A stretch of 64,000 bases of DNA from Welwitschia mirabilis (taxonomy: Eukaryota > Gnetophyta > Gnetopsida > Welwitschiales), in contig JBOZIK010000001.1 in assembly GCA_051453625.1 (NCBI GenBank), forward strand, positions 75,539,107 to 75,603,106, written 5' to 3'. Positions within the stretch are counted from its first letter, which is position 1. Each line of letters starts with the position of its first letter. Below the pieces are notes generated by a model that saw only the letters and a program-made list of their open reading frames with translations, was not told the DNA's origin and made no database searches. Positions 37,891 through 50,205 of this stretch are shown here, in pieces. A program made the position numbers and the translations under genes.

Positions 37891-40829
37891 GTAGCTAGTT
37901 TTTCATTGAACATTGGTAAAAAAGATAATAATTTCATATGACTTGAGAGAAATTTTTATAAAAAGTTTTTAAATCCAATAGCTAGTCACAACAATCCAGA
38001 TCCTTTCATTAATGAAAACATTATCAAAAATTAGAATGTGAAGAGATCTTATAATACTATTTTTAATGAGATAATATTTAGCTTACAAGGACTATTAACT
38101 GACATGACATGTATATGACCTATTTCTTCATTAAGAGCCACTTGCCACATCATAAGCATTCAAATAATACATGCCCCTCAGTTATTTTTTTAAGATTGAA
38201 TTTAAGAATAAAATATTTAGCAACCTAAATTTAAATAAAAGTAATTTCTATTTAGCATGCAATATTTTTGACAAAGAAGTAAATATTTTTGTGTTATTGA
38301 GAATGGTGCAGACATGTCCAAGGAAATTCATCATGAATAATAGATAGGGACTACTATTTAATCTTAAATAGGATCTTAGATCATTGTTTTATATATTATT
38401 CTTTCTAGAGCCATGTATTAATAGTTATTTTATGTCATAGAATCATTGTTATCTTACTAAAAGTTAATCCTAAATGTTAAATTTCATCACCAAGTAAGAC
38501 AACATTAAAAAGTAAGTTTTTCACATGACTAGATATTATGTGCTTGATGATGGCTATGATCACATTCTTTTTAAAGGTATGTCTAGGTCCTTACATTTAA
38601 TCACATCCAATTTGAATCTTTCAAAGTTTTGGCTTTTGCCAAAATCAGATATCAATAGATAGGTTTAAATTTAAACATACATAAGCATTGAAAATTTTCC
38701 TAATAGTTCTAAACTTTAAAGTTGATGGATTCAAGTACCAACATTCCATTCCAGACTCATTTGGCCTTCTTAGAACGTCATTTATTCTTGAACATTCTCA
38801 ACAAAATTTTGCCTATACATCTTGGAATCCAACCTTCAAGGTTTTTGCTAACCATCATGAAGGATCTTGTGTGTTTTCAAGGTCTCTTTTCTAACTAAGC
38901 GTCAGTCATTTTCTAACATGCATGTGCTCCTATTATAATCGAATCAAGCTTTTTCTAAGAAATAAATTATTCAACTCTTCTAGAAATATGATTTGTTATT
39001 TATTAAAATCATAAATTTGAGAATAATTATAAGTATTTTCAATTAATTTTCTATTTTTCAAGAATAAACAATAAATTACCATTTAAAGCATTGTATTCAT
39101 TGATTTTCCACTATCCATTATCTAGCCCAAATCATAGATTTATGATTATACAACACACAATCATTACCTCTTTTCTTAACATAAAAGATACCAAAAACCT
39201 TACTTGTTTTTAATGAAAATAGCAACTCTTTTTGGTTAGTATAATTTCGAATGTCAAACATCTAATAGATTTCATTATTTCATACATGAAATCTTTATTT
39301 TGTTAGTGGTATAATAAGACATTAGAAGACAAAAAGAAACTTTAAAAAATAACTTATAGTAATATGAAAGAGGTTACTTTGTTAATGTTATTTGAACATA
39401 AAAATCTGTTAAGAAATACAAATTTATCTTCATTTTCCTTACAAGCAATTAATCCTAACCTAGGCTTTTAATCATCCATATAGGTACATAATGATATATT
39501 TAAACACATTATCTAAGGATAGTGTGACATGGAATACATGATTCACAATGGAAGACTTTCAAACTTTAAACTTAGTAAAAAGTTCACTAAGTTGGCATTT
39601 CAGCCTTTTTACAGTTAGGAATAAGCTTACTAGCTTAGAATTTTAGTCCTTTATGGCTTAATTTGAAACTCCTTAACTCAAAAACTATGTCTTTTTTAAC
39701 TTAGCTCTCCCCTAAAAAATGCAACATAGACATTAAAAACTTAGAATTATCATATAGATTCAAAAAATATTTTTCAAATTATGAGTCAAATAGCATTTTA
39801 AAATAAATTTAAAAAAGATAATCATAAACAAAGAACATCACATTTATAAAGAGGAATAACCAACAATGAGTATACTCATAAGGTCCTAAATGTTCTTACC
39901 CTTATGTTATGATTACATTGAACTACAAATTTGGGTTTCACAAAAAAGACCATACCAAATTAGAAAAATATCAGAAGAATCCCACAGGCATCATTTATTT
40001 GAGAGCATATGACTCCTCTTCTTGATTTGATACTTTTAGTTGTTTCTTGCTGACTTTTTCTTACTATTATGGCCTTGTGTTCTCTATGAAAATTTTGCTT
40101 ATGTTTTAGTTCCTTCTCCACTTTGTTGTAAAAGGAAATCATCTCCATAGAGAAAAGGAGTGCTAAAGCTACCCCTAGATTTTCCTTAAGCTTATGTGGC
40201 CTTAATACTTATACTTCCATAATAGAAGTTTTGACTCCTTCTTTCTCTTTTCTGTTTCAAAGAGGATCCTATTTTTTCTTATGCCTTCTCTTCTAGAAGA
40301 TCATAACTTATTAAATAAGAAACTAGCCATAAAGAAAAAAACAACTAAGGAAAGATACTACATCACTAAAAGAAAGGTCCAGTAAAAAGCTCCCAAGATC
40401 CTAAGTTAAGCACTTAATTTATGAAAAGACACTATTATTATCATATTGGTCTTTCTACCTCCTTTATCTTCTTTCTTCGCTTTCATTACAAAACATCTTC
40501 TTCTAATAAAAGATAATATTTGCACATCATTTAGAAAGGAATTAAAAGGATAAAGGTAATCAATTTCTTATAAAAGCTAAGAGTAGAAGTTCTGTAACAT
40601 TGAAAGGACTTCCATCTTCTAACATGCTTATTAGGACAATCAAGATTTGTAGAACAAGAATAAAATCTAGAAGTTAAAGAGAAATGAATTTTTTCACAAA
40701 GTAAAATTTTCTTTTAACCTATGTTTTAAGATTGTTGATTTCTAAATGCCTCAAAAACAAAAATTCTTTAAGTTACTTATTTTAATACATGCATTAAAAA
40801 AACAAAATTTTTAATTCATTTAATATATT
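37891..40829. other. Unrecognised stretch
   Basis: The upstream exon(s) of the hydrolase-like pseudogene would be expected here on the - strand but were not recognised. Open frames at 38688-38894 (+) and 39960-40148 (-) have no known motif. Nothing else supportable seen. Confidence 0.4.
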
Positions 40830-40839
40830 AGTGGAGGAT

Positions 40840-40870
40840 GGGGTTGGGGGTGGGGGGTGGTTGGTTTGGG
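40840..40870 (+). other. G-rich tract able to form a G-quadruplex
   Basis: Runs GGGG, GGGGG, GGGGGG and GGG are separated by short T-rich loops (40840-40870). That satisfies the usual four-run pattern and is striking in such AT-rich DNA. It sits at the outer (3') edge of the left copia LTR and is absent from the right LTR, where the aligned sequence starts tgagaattaagaac. Confidence 0.85.
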
Positions 40871-41968
40871 CAAAATAGGATTCTAAAAATTGGTTGAATA
40901 ATTTCACAATAAAACACTTTACTTTAAATAAATTAATAAAAACTTGTGTAAGAAAACTAAAATTAATTTGAAAAATAAAAAATAGAAAGCATAGAAATAC
41001 TAATTAGTAGTACAGAAGATTTATAATGGATTACAAAAAACCCATACTCCACTATTAATGATTAGCTTCTATTCAAGCTTGATTTGGATCTTTGTTAATC
41101 TCTTTCCAAGAATTCTAAGTTCATCACTAATCTTTAAAAATATACTTTTCTGAAGGCTTAGTCTCAACCTTATGAAGAAAATGAAATGATAATGATGATG
41201 TGTTGAAATACATGGGTATCAATTGATCTTTTACTCTAGAATGGTATTGATGCACTTCTTCAAAGGATGGTACAATCTAAAAATGAGAAGTGCTGCTTAC
41301 TTGATCATGTATGCAAAGATACCAATAGTTCTTAGTTTAGCTTTGATAAGATATAAGATGTTAATAGGTACATTGAATAATATCAAAGAGATTAAAAAAA
41401 TGATGCATTTATTTTCACTCTTGTCAATATATAGTGGAAGACTTTTATGGTTTTGCAAGTAAAAGGATCTTCCAATGACCATAAAATGAATACATAATGA
41501 CTATAAAGTTTCCATTTTCATCATGACTGATCAACCCTTAAAATCATATATGAATATATATAATAATATCACTTAAATTAGCCATCCTTGTATTCTTTTG
41601 TTGATCGTTATTTCTTATGGCTTCATGTCCAATCGATCCTTTAGGATCTAGTCGACCACTCATCTAATCGCTTACATATTTATCTAGTTTTCTACTTTGT
41701 CAAGAAAACATCCAACATAGTTTTCTGCTTTAGGTGTAGTAAACTCCATAAAGCTCTAGTTAATCCCTTACTAATAAAAAGGTTAATACAACTCCAAGTC
41801 GGGTTGGCCATCAATAATTTGGTCGATCCTTTGATGATTAGCTATGAAGTATTAATGATTAGTTGTACAAGTGTAGTTAATCCCTTAGGTATTTAGTATA
41901 CCTTAAAATTAGCTAGGAAGTATTAGATGCATAGTACTCAAGTCTAATCAATCCATTATGTGCTTAGG

Positions 41969-42024
41969 TTTACAAGTCTAATTGAGTCCTCAAATGTTTA
42001 CAAGACTAATATAGTCCTCAAATG
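41969..42024 (-). repeat. 28-bp tandem repeat, two copies, in the copia LTR
   Basis: Unit 1 (41969-41996) and unit 2 (41997-42024) both read tttacaag.ctaat.agtcctcaaatg with a few differences. They belong to a longer zone (about 41600-42120) of loosely repeated agt.taatc/atcgatcctt motifs. Confidence 0.85.
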
Positions 42025-42837
42025 TTTGGTTGAACTCTTAGATTTTAGTTCATTTTTGTATTCAAGTGTGATCAACTCTTTAGAAGTATAATCAATCCCT
42101 TAGTAGGGTATTAAAACTTAATAAGTTTTAGGATTAAAATGTAACAAAGTTATTTTAGCTTATGATCTATAATGATTATATTTTCTACATAAGATACAAC
42201 AAGTTTTATTACATAGAAAACATTAGTTTAACATCAATAAGCAAATAATAATTCAACAATATCCCTTTTTGATATTAATAAAAAATGTTTTCTTAGATAA
42301 GAATATTATATTTAAAAAAAATCCTCCTCACAAAATGCCTATTACCTTTTGCAAAAATATTAAACATTATATATCAAGTAGGATATTTTGGAAAGTTTCT
42401 AATTTCTGCCAAAACTAAAATAATTTAAAATATAATTAGTGGAACATGTATGTGCTAAAATATATGTGATAAATAACATTATAATCATGAATTATTTAAT
42501 AACTATAAGATACAATGGAAATTTTAGTTCATAATAAAAATAGATGTAAAATAGATGTGCACTAATAATTTGAGACAAAAATTATTAAACATAAAAAATA
42601 AGTGTATTTCTATTAGTGAAAGATAAACAGTATAATGAAAAGTACTCATCAAGAGTAGATACAATAATAGAAACAACTAAATAATGCTCCCCTTTTAATA
42701 TCCTTAACAAAGAAGAGAAGAATACAAGCACATAATTTTAGAAATACAAGCAAAAAAATAGAATCAGTTAGATTCCTTAAATTCCTCTTCTTTTGATACT
42801 TCCTATAAAACATTTTTTTTCTTCCTTTTTTTCTTCT

Positions 42838-43900
42838 TTATTTGCCTTTTTTGCTAAGCTTTTTAGCTTTCTTTAAAGCATCTATAATCTCATACCTAGC
42901 TGTAGTTAAGGCTTCTTTCATGTGCCTAGTACAAGAGTCAATACATCTTAAGTATGAAATAGTTTCCTCTAGTAAGGCTTGCTTAGAAGAAGGAATTTTA
43001 AAATATTTCTTAAATCTAGTAAAGATATGCATGCGATACAATGTCACATGCCTAATGGATGACATGAAATTAAGTGTTTCAAGCTTTAAGTAAAATGTAA
43101 CTTTATAGTGACAGAAAAGATTTGCAATCATTATAAAGTAGAGTAAAGCTCTAGTTTTATGATACTATAATTGGGAGATTATATTCTTTATATAATGGCA
43201 AGCATATTAATAGAATTCCTAGCTCTTATCAAGTACATCAAATAGATCCTATAGTTAAAGACCTCATCATACTAGCCTACCAAAGGGAAAAAATTATAAG
43301 TAAAAATTAAATGAAGAAAGATATACTTTGAGGTAAGTAAAGATGTAGAAATAACATGTTTCCAACTATGAAACTTATCAAAACGTTTCCTTGTAATCTC
43401 TAATTTTCCTTCCATGGAGTAACAAAGAGGCCACAATGCCTCATAGTATCCTCTTCAAATATTAATAATAGTCATAATGTAGTTTGCAATAATCTTTATG
43501 TTCTTCCCCAAAATAAAGGTTTTCAGGGTTAAATAGTTGGGATAATAAAAAGAATTATAATAAAATGTCCTAGTAAAAAAAGAGTAATTAGGACCTAAAA
43601 CGTTAATAAAATAGAAGAGATCTAGATCTACAAATAGTTGAATCACATCTCTAAGCTCCCTTAGCTCTGAAGTAACAACAATCCTTTTCTAGCAAACCGA
43701 CTTCTTCTATGACTTCTCTTGGAACTTGTCTAAAGCTTCTTTAGACATGCCTTAGTAGAAATAAGAAAGATCTCTACTAGAAACCTCCTTTTACCTTCTT
43801 TTAAAGGGTTTCTCAATCATTGCAACCACTTGATAGGAGGTTAAAAATAAGAAAAATCTAAGAGAGACACTAGATCTAAAGGAGATAGGTGACTAGAATA
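42838..43900 (-). pseudogene. Third ORF of the copia element, downstream of pol
   Basis: SIRE/Maximus elements carry an additional, often called env-like, ORF between pol and the 3' LTR. Here that interval holds - strand coding-like sequence: SKEALDKFQEKS near 43720, an open run 43646-43455 (VDLDLFYFINVLGP .. LTLKTFILGKNIKI), and an open run 43131-42838 containing SSIRHVTLYRMHIF and a C-terminal helical, Lys-rich tail (IIDALKKAKKLSKKGK). The assignment rests mainly on position plus weak resemblance to the plant transposon protein domain. Function in the family is not established. Confidence 0.5.
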
Positions 43901-44209
43901 TAACGAAAAGGGTTTATATTCTACTCAATTTTAAAAAGAGGTTTGATTAGGTAGGTTTTGATTAAAAAAATTGGATCCATTAATAAGTTTACTACCTTGT
44001 AATCCTATAGGTATGATCAACTAGTGTGAGGTTCAATCGACCTGTCAAGACAGGGGTCACAGTACTCTTAGGGTCTGGGTAACTAGGCTTTCAAGTCAGT
44101 TGACTGACCATCGTAGTTAATCAAATCATAGATCTAGTCAACCATCCTACAATCAACCAAAGCATAAAGATATAACCTATAGTTTATTCTAAAGATAAAT
44201 AAAATTATC
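43901..44209 (-). other. Spacer between copia RNase H and the third ORF
   Basis: No domain. On the - strand it holds several ggttga.t/ggttgact motifs (44040-44160) resembling the loosely repeated motif of the LTR zone. Confidence 0.4.
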
Positions 44210-44660
44210 AAAATTTAGGAATTCAATAAACATATTAGTAAGTTGACGATCTATACTAATAAAATTCATATAAATATTTCCTTTTTAACTTGATCTCTTA
44301 AAAACTAATATCTTAGTTCAATGTGTCTAGTTTTAGAATGCTAAATAGAATTTTTAGAAATATTTATTATCCTAGATTTATCACAAAAACTAGAAATCTA
44401 TTCAAAACTTAAACTAGAGTCCTTTAGCATTTCCTTCATCGAAAGGACATGAGTACAACAAGTTCCTGCTATAATATACTTGGCTTCTACTATTGAAAAG
44501 GAGATTGAATTTTTCTTTTCACTAGCTCATCCAACTAAGCATGATTCTAATAGAAGATAATTACCATCTATGCTTTTTCTATCATCCTTATATCTAGCTC
44601 AATCTACATCACTAGGTCCTACAAGCTCAAAAGATGTCTTGATTAAGTATCACAAACTAT
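44210..44660 (-). pseudogene. Copia RNase H
   Basis: - strand motifs in order: DDRKSIDGNYLLLESCLVG, SISFSIVEAKYIIAGTCC (acidic residue in VEAKY), FCDKSRIINISKNSI and SKTRHIELRY, then the C-terminal hydrophobic run. This is the standard end of plant copia pol. Stops interrupt it. Confidence 0.85.
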
Positions 44661-44683
44661 AATTACATGTCCATTCTATACAT

Positions 44684-45690
44684 CTAATTAATTTTTTTAC
44701 TACTTGTAGCTGTAATTATTTCAGTTGAAATTGATACCTTACATACATTAACATACACCAACATTAAACATAATTTCGAGCTACTTATAGTTAAATATAA
44801 GAAATTTCTAATCATACTCTTATAAAGCTTTTGATCTACTAATTTCTCATCTTCATCTATACTAACTTTATAATAATTTAATATGGGAGTGTTAGTTATT
44901 TTAGCATTTACCAAATTAAATCAATTGATTAATCATGTGCATATTTAGACTGTGAGATAAACATTTCATTTCTTATTTACTTTATTTGTAATATAAAAAA
45001 CATTTTTACTTCACCAAGCATGCTAATCGCAAAATGTGTTGTCATAATATTTGCAAATTCTTTTGATAGACCTTCATTAGAGGTACAAAATATGATAACA
45101 TACACATAAATTTATATATTGGTAAAATTATTTTTCAGGTTTTAAATAAATAAATCTTTATCTATTGTTCCACAAATATAACATTTTCATTTACAAATGT
45201 AGCTAACTTTTCACATCAAACTTTTGGTACTTGCTTTAATCCATAAAAAGCTTTATTAAGTTTATAAACATGATTATATTTATGAGCATCTATAAACCCT
45301 TACAATTGTTTTATATAGACTTCTTCATTTTGTGTTCCATTTAAAAATGCACTTTTCACATCCATTTGATACATTTTAATATTCCTAAAGTCTACAAAAG
45401 ATATAAACATTCTAATACTATCAAGTCTTGCAACTGAATAAAACATGTTACCTACATCAATGCCTTCAATTTGGTTATAGCCTTATGCTACTAATCTTTC
45501 TTTGTTTTTAATGACATTGTTTTCCTCGTCACATTTGTTCTTAAAGATCCACTTAGTTCTAATGAAATTTTTATCTTCTATCCTTTTGAAAACTTCCAAA
45601 TATCATTTATTTTAAATTGTTATAATTCATCTTATATGACCATCATCTATTCTTTAGGGGATTTAGCTTCTTCACGTTTCTTAGGTTCTA
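44684..45690 (-). pseudogene. Copia reverse transcriptase
   Basis: - strand: the active-site region near 45060-45110 reads IYVYVIIFCTSNEGLSKEFA. The family YVDD box is YVYV here, so both catalytic Asp are lost. GEVKMFFILQIK follows at about 44980, and the open run 44914-44684 contains DEDEKLVDQKLYKSMIRNFL, typical of the fingers-to-RNase H linker. Near 45350 the complement of cacatccatttga is the family MDVK..FLNG segment. Confidence 0.85.
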
Positions 45691-46622
45691 TTTGCAAAAC
45701 ATAATAAATGTGAACACAGAAATTCTTTATAGAGCTTTTTTCTTCATCTTTGAACTAACTTCTCTAATAATAGACCCTAAAGGATAATTTCTTAGCTCTT
45801 TATACATTTTAGTTATGACTTATTTTGTAGGAACTTCTTCTTCTTTTTTAGTAGACATTTCTATAGTTATAAATGTGCTTAGAGATATGTCTTTCTCATT
45901 ATTTGAATAAATGGGCCTTATGCCAACATCATAAATTTGTACATTTATTGATTCTTCCATAGTTAAAATTCTCTTATTGAAAACATGCTAAGATCTACTT
46001 TAAGATAAATATCACAAAAAATATGCCTTTATCAGTTTTAAATTCAAATTTGCTTAGATGTTCTCTATCTTTTAATACATAATATTTACTCTTGAAGAAT
46101 TTAAAATAAGAAATGTTTGGTTGTCTTATTTTTCATAACTCATAAGAAGTTTTATCCATACTGGGTCTAAGATAAACTCTATTTATGATATAACATGTAG
46201 TTCTAATAGCTTCAGCCCAAAAGGATTTTGGAACCTTTTTGTTATTTAATATAGTTCTTCCATTTCTTAGAGGACTCTATTCTTTTTCTTAGCAATACTA
46301 TTTTGTTGAGATTTTTAAAAGCTAAAAATTAGTGATCAATACCATTGTCAATGCAATACTTCTCAAATGAATGGTTTTCAAATTCACCACCATGCTTACT
46401 TCTTATTTTCTTTATGGTATAGCCTTTCACATTTGGAATTTTGTTGCATATTTCAACCCAATATTTGTAAGTTTCAATCTTATTTGAAAGGAATGCAACC
46501 CATGTATATCTTGAGAAATCATTAATTATGATTAGAAAATAGCATTTAGCTCCTAAACTTTGATTTTGAACTGGTCTTACCAAGTCCATATGTATAAGTT
46601 TTAAAGGCATTTTGCAATGCAT
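45691..46622 (-). pseudogene. Copia integrase core and C-terminal region
   Basis: The open run 46622-46329 (97 codons without a stop) holds PLKLIHMDLVRPV (first catalytic Asp), INDFSRYTWVAFLSNK and IRSKHGGEFENHSFEKYC. In the last, the second catalytic Asp is read as Lys; the Glu of GGEFEN is present. The C-terminal part (46030-45900) contains EHLSKFELKTDKGIFF and KRILTMEESINVQIYD. The zinc-binding N-terminus is 6.9 kb away at 53.6 kb, beyond ATH-3. Confidence 0.88.
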
Positions 46623-47663
46623 ATTTGTGCTTCTAATTCCAATATTCTAAAGATTAAATTTAACTTACAAAATCTAAAAATCTAATATTCTAATTAAACA
46701 CAATACACATTTATATAATGGGATCAACCCAAATGTCATACACTTAGAGAAGACTTTCGAAAGAGAATATGAAAACTTACTTTCATAAAGAGAAGAATAA
46801 CATATTTTGGAATTTTCCTTTAAAGAAAATAAATAAAAAATAAAGATAAAGATGGAATGTAATGTAATGGAATGAAATGAAATGCAATGTAATGAATGCA
46901 ATTCTACTATCAATTAGATTAGTCCTTATAAACTATCTTAATTACAAATTCATGTCACTTAAATTGCAATTAAGGTAATATATAAAAAAGAACAATAAAA
47001 CTTTTGAAAATATTTTAATTTAATCAATACTTTTATTTATAAAGTTGAAGTACAACCATTTATGATAGCAACTCCTTAATAAAATATTATCTACCTAATA
47101 CTGAGGTGGTCCTTCTCACAAGCAGGATGGATTTAGTTGCCTTTAATAATTTTTAATTATCATAAGAATTTAGATGCAAAAGATGATATTCAATAAGGTC
47201 TAAACAACCTATTTATAGGTTGGGTTAGGTTGCTAAAGGGTGTGAAATAAAAAGGTATAAGTTTGATCCATCCTTTTGTAACAATTTAATTAAATTTACA
47301 AATTATTTTAAGTGTCATCCCTCATGTTCTTCCCATGACAAAGAGGACGATACCCCATATGTCATTTAATGCTCAACACATCTTAAAAATGCTGACTGTT
47401 ATCCTAATCATCATTCCCATGACATAGAGGATGACCTCATCCCCTCTATCATCCCTATGACATGAAGGATGATTAATACATCTTCATAAAATTTCTTTGG
47501 ATTATCATTATCCAAAAAATGGCTTCTTATTTAGGAAATTATTACATCTTTTAAGTTGTATAGAATATTTGTATATTTTGAATAAAACCTTAAAAAACCT
47601 ATTAAGAGGACCTAAAAATAAACTCCACAAGTGTATTAAATAGGTCATGTTGGTATCACAACA
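46613..47663 (-). repeat. 3' LTR of ATH-3 (left copy)
   Basis: Matches 52478-53545 along its length (aaatttaacttac, gggatcaacccaaatg, gagaagactttcgaaag). On the - strand it starts TGTTGTGATACC after the purine tract. It contains an AATG-rich pentamer-like microsatellite at 46852-46900. The open frame at 46674-46913 lies wholly within it. Confidence 0.85.
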
Positions 47664-47680
47664 TAGCCCTCCACTTAGTA
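47664..47680 (-). other. Polypurine tract of ATH-3
   Basis: On the - strand taagtggagggcta directly precedes the LTR start tgtt, as in ATH-1 (agtagagggcta) and ATH-2 (agaagagggcta). Confidence 0.75.
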
Positions 47681-49130
47681 TTTATCATTCACTAACAAAT
47701 TAAACAAATAATAAGTTGCAAGCTAACTAAAAAAAAAGAAACTCAAAACATGTATATCATTTAGAATTAAGAGTATAACATGTGAAATACATCTATGAAA
47801 AAGCATAAGAAAAATTTATGTATATTATAAATCATTAAGTTTAACATCATAAAAAAAGTTGCATAACTTGTAAAGGAAAGGTAAAGGAGGGTAATATTTC
47901 ATGATTGCAAGGTTAAGCGACAGAAGAGGCTAGAGAAAGAAAGATTGTTTAAGAGAAGGAGAGTATCAATATTATCATGTGAAAGGATGGTCAAGGCTAA
48001 TTTTATGTATAATAGTTAAGTGATACAAATTATAATAACTAGACTAAAAAACAATAAAGTTCTAAATGCTATTTTGGAAAAGCTGAGAAAAATGACTTTC
48101 AAAAAACAAATCCACAAACTAAGATAAGACAAAAAGGAAAATGAAAAAGATAGAACATGAAGAATATTAACTTTTTGTCAAAAATTTAAACTTAGCAAAA
48201 TTTCTTAGTAAGGTTATAAACCTACTTCATATAGAAATGCATGATTCCATGTAGAATACCATAGAATACCATTTAAAATAAAAGTGCTGATAACAATATC
48301 TAATGATTATATTTAGCAAGGCATAAATTCATGTTTGAACTATGATTCAATCCCTCTTCAACTATGACAACCATGATACTTTAATAAGATATCATCCAAT
48401 AATCAATATACTCATATGCTCATAAAGTCTGTGCCTCAGAGTGATAGGATTTTTAGTTAATGAGGTATTAAAAACATTATGATGAGGGGAGTGCAACCAT
48501 TACCAAGAGAATAAGGACTTGTAAGCCAAAGCTAGCTCATGGCCAATTAATCCTCTGGTAAAGTTTCTATAGCTACCATATCATACTGTCAAACATCCCT
48601 CTTGGGAAAATTTGTCTCGATACACTTATGTTAGTACATCATGGTAGAATTGCAAGAGGATAATTCATTTTTCTTTTTTTCCTTCTTTTTTTCATATTTT
48701 TCTTTTTCTTTTTTTTAATTCTTTTCCATTATCTCAGACTTCACATTTTTTTCAGCACTAATTAATCATTAGAATGATGAAGTAACAAAGTATATGACTA
48801 AAAATAAGCATCAGACTAACATAATTGATATTTCCCCATAAAATAGCCAAGTAGATGAATTGTAGAAATTGGAACATCTTAAGATTAATTGAATCCAATC
48901 TTTATCACATGAAAATCCAATTTAAAGAATTACTTAATCATGATAACACTTATGGAAGTCAAACATAAATCAAGTTAAAAATGATCAAGTAATCTCATAA
49001 CATAAACTAAGAAATAAAGCTAAGAAAGAATATAGTGGATATCCAAGGGAAAATATTCCTTTTTGCAAAGAGAATCTTCTAAGTTAATTACTTCTATCAT
49101 ATTCAAGATATAACAACAATCATCTAGATA
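47681..49130 (-). other. 3' internal region of ATH-3 with conserved block
   Basis: No coding domain. Bases 48421-48640 carry the inverted copy of the block seen at 5790-6040 and 59825-60075 (on the - strand gagacaaattttcccaagag, then gatatggtagc and ttggccatgagc). A T-rich run at 48660-48730 follows. Confidence 0.6.
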
Positions 49131-49310
49131 TGTATAAAGTTTTAACCTTTATTCATTTAATCTTTGGATTTCTTGAGTTTAAAGATCAGAGATCTCAACA
49201 GAGCCATTAGAATGTACCATTTATACACAATAAGGATCAAGCCATTTGGAGATCAACTTGTTATGTATAGGATGTACTCGAGTATTATGAAAAAGCAAAA
49301 ATTAACTTAT
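49131..49310 (-). pseudogene. Integrase C-terminal fragment of ATH-3 at a deletion junction
   Basis: - strand frame: LLFHNTRVHPIHNKLISKW, then DPYCV, MVHSNGSVEISDL and QEIQRLNE. This is the tail of an Athila-type integrase. It begins within about 15 bases of the end of the pre-RT segment (KITKIIDIS then stop), so the whole RT to integrase core is deleted here. The open frame on the other strand at 49164-49346 is a shadow. Confidence 0.82.
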
Positions 49311-50205
49311 GTCTATAATTTTAGTAATTTTGTCTTTTATTACTAGCTTAATGACAAGATTAAGTAAGGCTTTTTCTTGGTAAGGGTGAAGTTTAGAACT
49401 AATGATTAATGAGTTCTTAGAATTTTTATTTGAGAAACTGTATTTCAAGCCACTGGATAAGTCTTTAAGTTCAAGATTATTTTCATCTTTCATACTTGTA
49501 GAACATCCATCTTGATGTAAACAATTTTTAATGGATATTACGTGTTGAATATCATGATTAAGTATGTTATCAAAGTGATCATCATTAGAAAAGTGGTTTA
49601 AAATATTTAGGTTTTGGTTACAAGGGTTGAAGGAGTTTAAAGATTTAGAAATAATAGAATATTCTTCCTCATCCTCAAATAAGGTAAATTTATGTAATGA
49701 AAGGAGCTTTTATTCTAAATGATGATGTTGAAATAACATGAATAACTTAACTTTTTCTTTTATGTTTAATTCTTCTTCCATGTCTATTTCTATGGCATTG
49801 AATACTTTGATACTAAATGTTTTATTGCCTAAATGACATTTCATCATCCCTATGCAAGTTAATAATATAATGGGCNNNNNNNNNNNNNNNNNNNNNNNNN
49901 NNNNNNNNNNNNTCTCTATTAAGTTCAACCTTAATCAGATCACATTTATAGGATAGAAATCTTCTTCAATTTGAATAACTAAATCTTTGATTATTTCTAA
50001 GGTTTAGTAATTGATGCATTAGCCAATTCCAACACTATTTTGATAGGTTCAATTCTCCCTTCTAATCCAATCTTTTTACAAATATGTAAAGGCATAATAT
50101 TGAAACTTGCTCCTATGTCTATTAGAGCTTTTTTGATTTTCTTATTTTCTTCTGAAATAATACCAATAATGGCTAACCCTAGATCTTTAAACTTAGGTTA
50201 TTTTA
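49311..50205 (-). pseudogene. Protease and pre-RT segment of ATH-3
   Basis: The - strand frame from 50205 reads ISEENKKIKKALIDIGASF, then NIMPLHICKKIGLEGRIEPI, with no stop for about 200 bases. The catalytic Asp of the D-x-G-A motif is kept. After the 37-N gap (49876-49912) comes MMKCHLGNKTFSIKVFNAI. The run 49493-49311 contains LELKDLSSGLKYSF and LIISSKLHPYQEKALLNL, the conserved stretch just before RT in Athila-type pol. It is the least damaged coding segment of the four gypsy copies. Confidence 0.85.
49876..49912. other. Assembly gap (37 N)
   Basis: N run inside the ATH-3 protease. Confidence 0.99.

Larger units (their letters stand above)
40830..42780 (-). repeat. 3' LTR of the copia element (left copy)
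   Basis: About 40880-41400 aligns with the right LTR at 63110-63990: gattctaaaaattg, ttagcttctat.caagcttgat, gcacttcttcaaa.gatggt and atgtatgcaaag.taccaata are shared. The outer edge is blurred by the G-rich tract. The inner edge is inferred from the start of the extra ORF and a pyrimidine-rich run near 42780-42845 (purine-rich on the - strand), so it is approximate. The open frames here (41223-41462, 41297-41482) lie inside the LTR. Confidence 0.7.

Noticed and set aside
41223-41482. Open frames on both strands near 41.3 kb
   Set aside because: They lie within the copia LTR and are not kept open in the other LTR copy (63470-63772 crosses N).
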